Position numbers and translations under genes: made by a program
The notes under the pieces: generated by a model
Databases searched by the model: none
Seen by the model: only the letters and a program-made list of their open reading frames with translations
What the model was told of the DNA's origin: nothing
In this document: piece after piece, positions 5,300 through 8,174 of the stretch
Layout: the number at the start of each line of letters is the position of its first letter
Numbering within the stretch: position 1 is the stretch's first letter
Source: an uncultured Ruminococcus sp.
GTDB lineage: Bacteria > Bacillota > Clostridia > Oscillospirales > CAG-272
Length of the DNA: 8,174 nucleotides
Direction: 5' to 3'
Assembly (NCBI GenBank): GCA_902782785.1
Contig: CACZOH010000018.1
Coordinates: forward strand, 1-8,174

Positions 5300-7118
5300 T
5301 ATTCTCTTCCGGTACTTCCGGCTGATCCGGCTCCGTTTCCAGTTCTGCAGGCTCTGTCTCTCCGCCCTCCTCCGGCTCAGTATCCGTATCGGTATCGTTA
5401 TCGGTCTCGGGCTCGGTTTCCGGCGGCTCCGTCTCGGGCGGTCCGAGAGAGATCGTTATATCTATCTCCGTATTGACCGGCGCTTCCGTCATCGCGCCAA
5501 CGCTCTGCGTTACGACCGTACCGGCGGGCAGATCGGATTCGACGAATTCGACGTTTCCGATGACAAATCCCGTCTCCACTATCTTCTGTCTTGCGGCTGC
5601 CGCGGCGAGTCCGCAGACGTTGGGGACCTGAGCCTTTGCGTAATTCGCGCCGCGGGATACGTAAACTATTATCTTCTGTCCCGGCGTTACCTCGCTTCCC
5701 GCGGGCGGATCCGTGCGTATGACGTATTCCGCGGGTACGTTCTGATCTTCCACGCGCTCCGCGGCTATCTCGTAGATACCCGTGTATTCCGCGCGCACGC
5801 TGACAAAGCTCCTGTAAGAAAGATCCGGCAGGGTGTCGGTCGTCGCGCCCGTGTAAACGTAGAGGATCAGCTCAAGATCGGACGTTTTCTTTCTCTCTTC
5901 TCCCGCTTCGGGATACTGCATCACTATCTCGTTTATCTTCTGACCGTTTGCGCCCTGCTTCAGCGTTACGCGGAAGCCGAGGTGCGACAGTTCGTCGCGG
6001 AGCGCGTCGTTATACACCATACCGACGTAATTCTTGATCTTTACGTCGTTTGTGTTTCTCGGGTTCATCTGATTTGAAATGCTGTTGAACGCAAGGAACA
6101 TCAATACGGTCGCTACTATGAGCAAAGCGAACAGAACGCCTAAGAATATGGGCAGGACAAGCCCTCCGCGCTCGCGGACGGTCTTTTCCTTTTTCGGCTT
6201 CTTTTCCTTTTTCTTCTTTATCTTTTTGCCTTTTTTAAGCGCTTCCGCTTCCTCTGCCGTTCTGAATTTTATGCCGGGATTTTTCTTGAGCGCCATTATA
6301 TGAGCAAGCATCTGCTTTGCGGACTGATAGCGCATATCCGGCGATTTTTCCATAGCGCGCATGATTATCTGATCAAGGCCCTGCGGCATTTCCGGTTTTA
6401 TTTCACGCGGATGGCGCGGTGTGTCGTTTACGTGTTTGTAGGCTACCGCGACGGGCGTTTCACCCGTGAACGGGAGTTCGCCCGATGAAAGCTCGTACAT
6501 CAGAACGCCGACGGAATAAAGGTCCGAACGCTCGTCTATCGGCTCCTCGTTCATCGCCTGTTCGGGCGATATGTAATTTACCGTGCCTATCGCTTTATCG
6601 GTCACCGTGAACGTCTCGTTATCCGGCAGCTTTGCAATACCGAAATCGGCGACCTTGATAAGACCGTTTTTCAGAAGAAGTATGTTCTGCGGTTTTATAT
6701 CGCGGTGGATAACGCCCTTACTGTGGGCGTGCTCGAGCGCGCGGAGTATCTGCTCGGAAATATTGAGCGTCTCGCGCCATGACAGAGAGCCGCCCTTGTG
6801 CTTCAGAAAAGCCTTTAAGGTTATGCCCTCTATATATTCCATAACGATATATTTTGTGTTGCCTTTGACAGAAACGTCATAAATGTTGACTATATTCTCG
6901 TGGCTCAGCATAGCGACGGCTTTTGATTCGTTTATAAATCTTCTCAAAGCTTCGGAATCGCCCGCCACGTCGTTTTTCAGCATTTTTATGGCAACGGTAC
7001 GGTTCATCAGTATGTCCTCCGCCTTAAAGACGATAGCCATACCGCCCACGCCGATGACCTTTTCTATTCTATACCGTTTATCGAACACCCTGCCGATATA
7101 TTTATCGAATGCGTCCAT
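5283..7118 (-). CDS. prkC: membrane-anchored PASTA-domain serine/threonine kinase (PrkC/Stk1 type)
   Basis: This Hanks-type kinase couples cell-wall state to growth, division and dormancy exit in Gram-positive bacteria. In the 611-residue protein the kinase domain spans about 17-280: Gly loop GVGGMA (23-28), Lys45 in AIK, helix C Glu64, catalytic HRDIKPQN (138-145, Asp140) and DFG (158-160). The activation loop holds three Thr (169, 171, 173), followed by ISPEQ (183-187). A Lys-rich juxtamembrane stretch (295-313) leads to one membrane span (about 319-344), so the C-terminus lies outside. Three PASTA repeats follow (about 359-424, 428-490, 496-559); the second is atypical, starting LPDLSYRSF instead of the usual VPN-x-x-G pattern. 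The protein ends in an acidic, Pro/Thr-rich tail of about 52 residues. The start is supported by GAGAGG 8 bases upstream. It lies 22 bases after prpC and overlaps rsgA. Confidence 0.95.
   Translation of the reverse strand: MDAFDKYIGRVFDKRYRIEKVIGVGGMAIVFKAEDILMNRTVAIKMLKNDVAGDSEALRRFINESKAVAMLSHENIVNIYDVSVKGNTKYIVMEYIEGITLKAFLKHKGGSLSWRETLNISEQILRALEHAHSKGVIHRDIKPQNILLLKNGLIKVADFGIAKLPDNETFTVTDKAIGTVNYISPEQAMNEEPIDERSDLYSVGVLMYELSSGELPFTGETPVAVAYKHVNDTPRHPREIKPEMPQGLDQIIMRAMEKSPDMRYQSAKQMLAHIMALKKNPGIKFRTAEEAEALKKGKKIKKKKEKKPKKEKTVRERGGLVLPIFLGVLFALLIVATVLMFLAFNSISNQMNPRNTNDVKIKNYVGMVYNDALRDELSHLGFRVTLKQGANGQKINEIVMQYPEAGEERKKTSDLELILYVYTGATTDTLPDLSYRSFVSVRAEYTGIYEIAAERVEDQNVPAEYVIRTDPPAGSEVTPGQKIIVYVSRGANYAKAQVPNVCGLAAAAARQKIVETGFVIGNVEFVESDLPAGTVVTQSVGAMTEAPVNTEIDITISLGPPETEPPETEPETDNDTDTDTEPEEGGETEPAELETEPDQPEVPEENNEDNG
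5286..5441 (-). repeat. low-complexity coding tract: acidic Glu/Thr/Pro/Asp tail of the kinase
   Basis: Codons 560-611 of the kinase gene encode imperfect short repeats such as ETEPPETEPET and NDTDTDTEPEE, ending in EEN-NEDNG. The DNA is correspondingly repetitive, with recurring GGTATCGG / GGTCTCGG-like units on the plus strand near 5380-5440. The segment would sit outside the membrane and is expected to be unstructured. Repeats of this kind can change length by slippage. Confidence 0.65.
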
Positions 7119-7140
7119 GTATAATTCCTCTCAATAATAT

Positions 7141-7890
7141 TCAGTCGTTTTCCGCGAGGATGACCGTTATGTTATCCGGACCGCCCGCACCGTTCGCCGC
7201 GTCTATCAGCGAAGAAACCTTTTCATACGGCGTGCGTTCGGGATCGTTCACCGTCCCGTATATCTGCTCTTCCGTCAGCGCGTTCGTAAGACCGTCCGAA
7301 CAGAAAAGGAGCTTGTCGGGTATCTCGCCCATTCTGTAGATATCGGGCTCCACCTCGTCCTCCGTACCCAGACACTTTGTGATAATATTCTTTTTCGGAT
7401 GATTTACCGCTTCTTCCTTGGTTATGCGTCCTATATCCACGAGATACTGGACGTACGAGTTGTCCTTGCTTACCTGGCGGAGCGTTCCGCGGCTCACCTC
7501 GTACAGACGGCTGTCCCCGATGTTGAGCGCGACTACGTCGTCGCGCAGGATAAGCGCGGCTATGACCGTGGTCCCCATTCCCTCAAGCGACGGATCCTCA
7601 CCCTTTTTGAAGATCTCCGCGTTCGCGGTCTGTGCCGCTTTATATAAAAGCTTTTCCGCGTCCGAAGCGTTTATGACCTTACCCGTCTGCACGGCTTCTA
7701 TAAGTTCGCCTGTTATGCAGTTGTCAAAGGCGTGCATTGCGGCGGAGCTTGCCTGCTCGCCGCCGTTGGCGCCGCCCATACCGTCAAAGACGGCGCACAG
7801 AGCCAGATCGTCTCCGAATTCCCGGATAAGAAATCTGTCCTGATTTACGGGGCGGCGTACGCCCGTATCGCTTTTTCCGTATATTTTCAT
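7141..7890 (-). CDS. prpC: PP2C-family serine/threonine phosphatase (PrpC/Stp)
   Basis: This metal-dependent cytoplasmic phosphatase removes phosphate from the neighbouring PASTA kinase and its targets. The 249 residues match the compact bacterial PP2C length with no extra domains. Motifs appear in the expected order: RPVNQD (13-18, with the phosphate-binding Arg13 and metal-linked Asp18), VFDGMGG (34-40, Asp36), GMGTT (104-108), NIGDSRLY (123-130), CSDGLTNAL (197-205, Asp199) and GGPDNITVIL (236-245, Asp239). The stretch usually read as DHS is DNS here (143-145), a mild variation outside the metal site. The ATG at 7890 is preceded by a weak GG-AAAAAAA-T ribosome site next to a GC-rich hairpin, which could limit translation. 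It is the first gene of the prpC-prkC-rsgA unit, 110 bases after rlmN. Kinase and phosphatase encoded together form an on/off pair. Confidence 0.95.
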   Translation of the reverse strand: MKIYGKSDTGVRRPVNQDRFLIREFGDDLALCAVFDGMGGANGGEQASSAAMHAFDNCITGELIEAVQTGKVINASDAEKLLYKAAQTANAEIFKKGEDPSLEGMGTTVIAALILRDDVVALNIGDSRLYEVSRGTLRQVSKDNSYVQYLVDIGRITKEEAVNHPKKNIITKCLGTEDEVEPDIYRMGEIPDKLLFCSDGLTNALTEEQIYGTVNDPERTPYEKVSSLIDAANGAGGPDNITVILAEND

Positions 7891-7899
7891 ATTTTTTTC

Positions 7900-7920
7900 C
7901 GCGCACGCAAGCGTGCAGCG
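7900..7920 (-). promoter_or_regulatory. GC-rich hairpin in the prpC leader next to the ribosome site
   Basis: The inverted repeat GCACG / CGTGC (7903-7907 and 7912-7916) closes a 4-base loop. It is extended at its base by three G:C pairs (7900-7902 with 7918-7920) across a single bulged base at 7917. In the prpC mRNA it lies 9 bases before the ATG and its base overlaps one G of the GG ribosome site. It has A residues after it on the mRNA, not U, so it is not an intrinsic terminator. A role in restraining translation or protecting the 5' end is inferred. Confidence 0.5.
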
Positions 7921-7948
7921 CCTTTCGCAGAAGTTAAGGTCAGAATTA

Positions 7949-7954
7949 ATTATA
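7949..7954 (-). promoter_or_regulatory. candidate -10 element for the prpC-prkC-rsgA unit
   Basis: The minus strand carries a perfect TATAAT in the AT-rich gap between rlmN and prpC. I see no good -35 at 16-18 bases; TTCATA occurs but at 20. If used, transcription would start near 7942 and give a leader of about 50 bases containing the hairpin. Read-through from rlmN is also possible, since I find no terminator in the gap. Confidence 0.4.
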
Positions 7955-8000
7955 ATACATCAATCCGTAAATAGTATGAATATTTATTAAATTTTTGAAA

Positions 8001-8174
8001 TCAGCCCTTGTTTGCGGCGTCTTTGTCAAGTTTTCTCGCTCTCAGCTGTCCGCAGGAGGCGTCGATATCAGCGCCGAGGCGCTTTCTCACCGTGGCGTTT
8101 ACGCCGCATTTTTCAAGCGTGCGGACAAAATTTTCCGTCATTATCTTATCCCCGCGTCTGAAATCACGTTCCTT
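8001..8174 (-). CDS. rlmN: dual-specificity rRNA/tRNA methyltransferase RlmN, C-terminal end (partial)
   Basis: Only the last 57 codons plus the TGA stop lie in the window; the gene continues past the right edge. RlmN is a radical-SAM enzyme that adds a methyl group to C2 of A2503 in 23S rRNA and A37 of some tRNAs. The fragment contains the diagnostic C-terminal signature: FVRTLEKCGVNATVRKRLG (fragment residues 16-34) followed by ADIDASCGQL (35-44). The Cys of DIDASCGQL (fragment residue 41) corresponds to the cysteine that becomes methylated during catalysis in characterised RlmN. The radical-SAM CxxxCxxC cluster would be upstream, outside the window. Its position before prpC and prkC matches the usual Bacillota order and supports the call. 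Confidence 0.9.
   Translation of the reverse strand, partial: KERDFRRGDKIMTENFVRTLEKCGVNATVRKRLGADIDASCGQLRARKLDKDAANKG

Noticed and set aside
5380..5440. Tandem repeat array or CRISPR-like element
   Set aside because: The repeats are short, imperfect, in frame and encode the kinase's acidic tail. There are no spacers of constant length.
5139..6077. Long plus-strand open frame of 312 codons opposite rsgA and the kinase
   Set aside because: It is the antisense of strongly conserved genes, its translation is rich in Arg and Tyr with no recognisable domain, and it has no ribosome site. The codon bias of the real genes leaves this frame free of stops.
7900..7920. Intrinsic terminator between rlmN and prpC
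   Set aside because: The T-run adjacent to the hairpin precedes it on the plus strand and is an A-run after it on the minus strand. Neither strand shows hairpin followed by U-tract.

Overview
The window reads as core chromosome of a Gram-positive bacterium, most likely a member of the Clostridia (Bacillota). The basis is a dnaG-rpoD operon with a short primary sigma factor, the order rlmN - PP2C phosphatase - PASTA serine/threonine kinase - rsgA typical of that phylum, Shine-Dalgarno sites close to AAGGAGGTGA, and frequent ATA and AGA codons. I cannot name a genus. I saw no mobile element, CRISPR array, tRNA, rRNA or phage-like gene.

Layout, left to right. (1) About 1-2892, minus strand: dnaG (primase) followed 13-22 bases later by rpoD (primary sigma factor), a replication/transcription operon. 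(2) 2893-3125: an AT-rich intergenic region between divergent genes, with tracts of T and A at helical spacing and a near-consensus promoter for the plus-strand genes. (3) 3126-4324, plus strand: mntP (manganese exporter) and a HAD-family phosphatase-like gene overlapping by ATGA, closed by a bidirectional hairpin terminator at 4327-4357. (4) 4361-7890, minus strand: prpC (PP2C phosphatase), prkC (PASTA kinase) and rsgA (ribosome-assembly GTPase), tightly packed, with rsgA overlapping the kinase gene by 17 bases. (5) 8001-8174, minus strand: the last 57 codons of rlmN, cut by the window edge.

How the genes fit together. The phosphatase and kinase should form a reversible Ser/Thr phosphorylation switch. 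The kinase is anchored in the membrane with outward-facing PASTA repeats that in characterised homologues sense peptidoglycan. RsgA lies directly downstream, and its Bacillus subtilis homologue CpgA is a known PrkC substrate, so switch and target may be co-expressed. The mntP-HAD pair looks like a self-contained transcription unit between two housekeeping operons.

No previously undescribed multi-gene system is visible. The points worth checking are smaller: a HAD protein with Asn in place of the second motif I Asp, a Glu in place of the guanine-contacting Asp of RsgA's G4 motif, a long acidic tail after the kinase's PASTA repeats, a hairpin next to the prpC ribosome binding site, and start codons for mntP and rpoD that should be moved inward.
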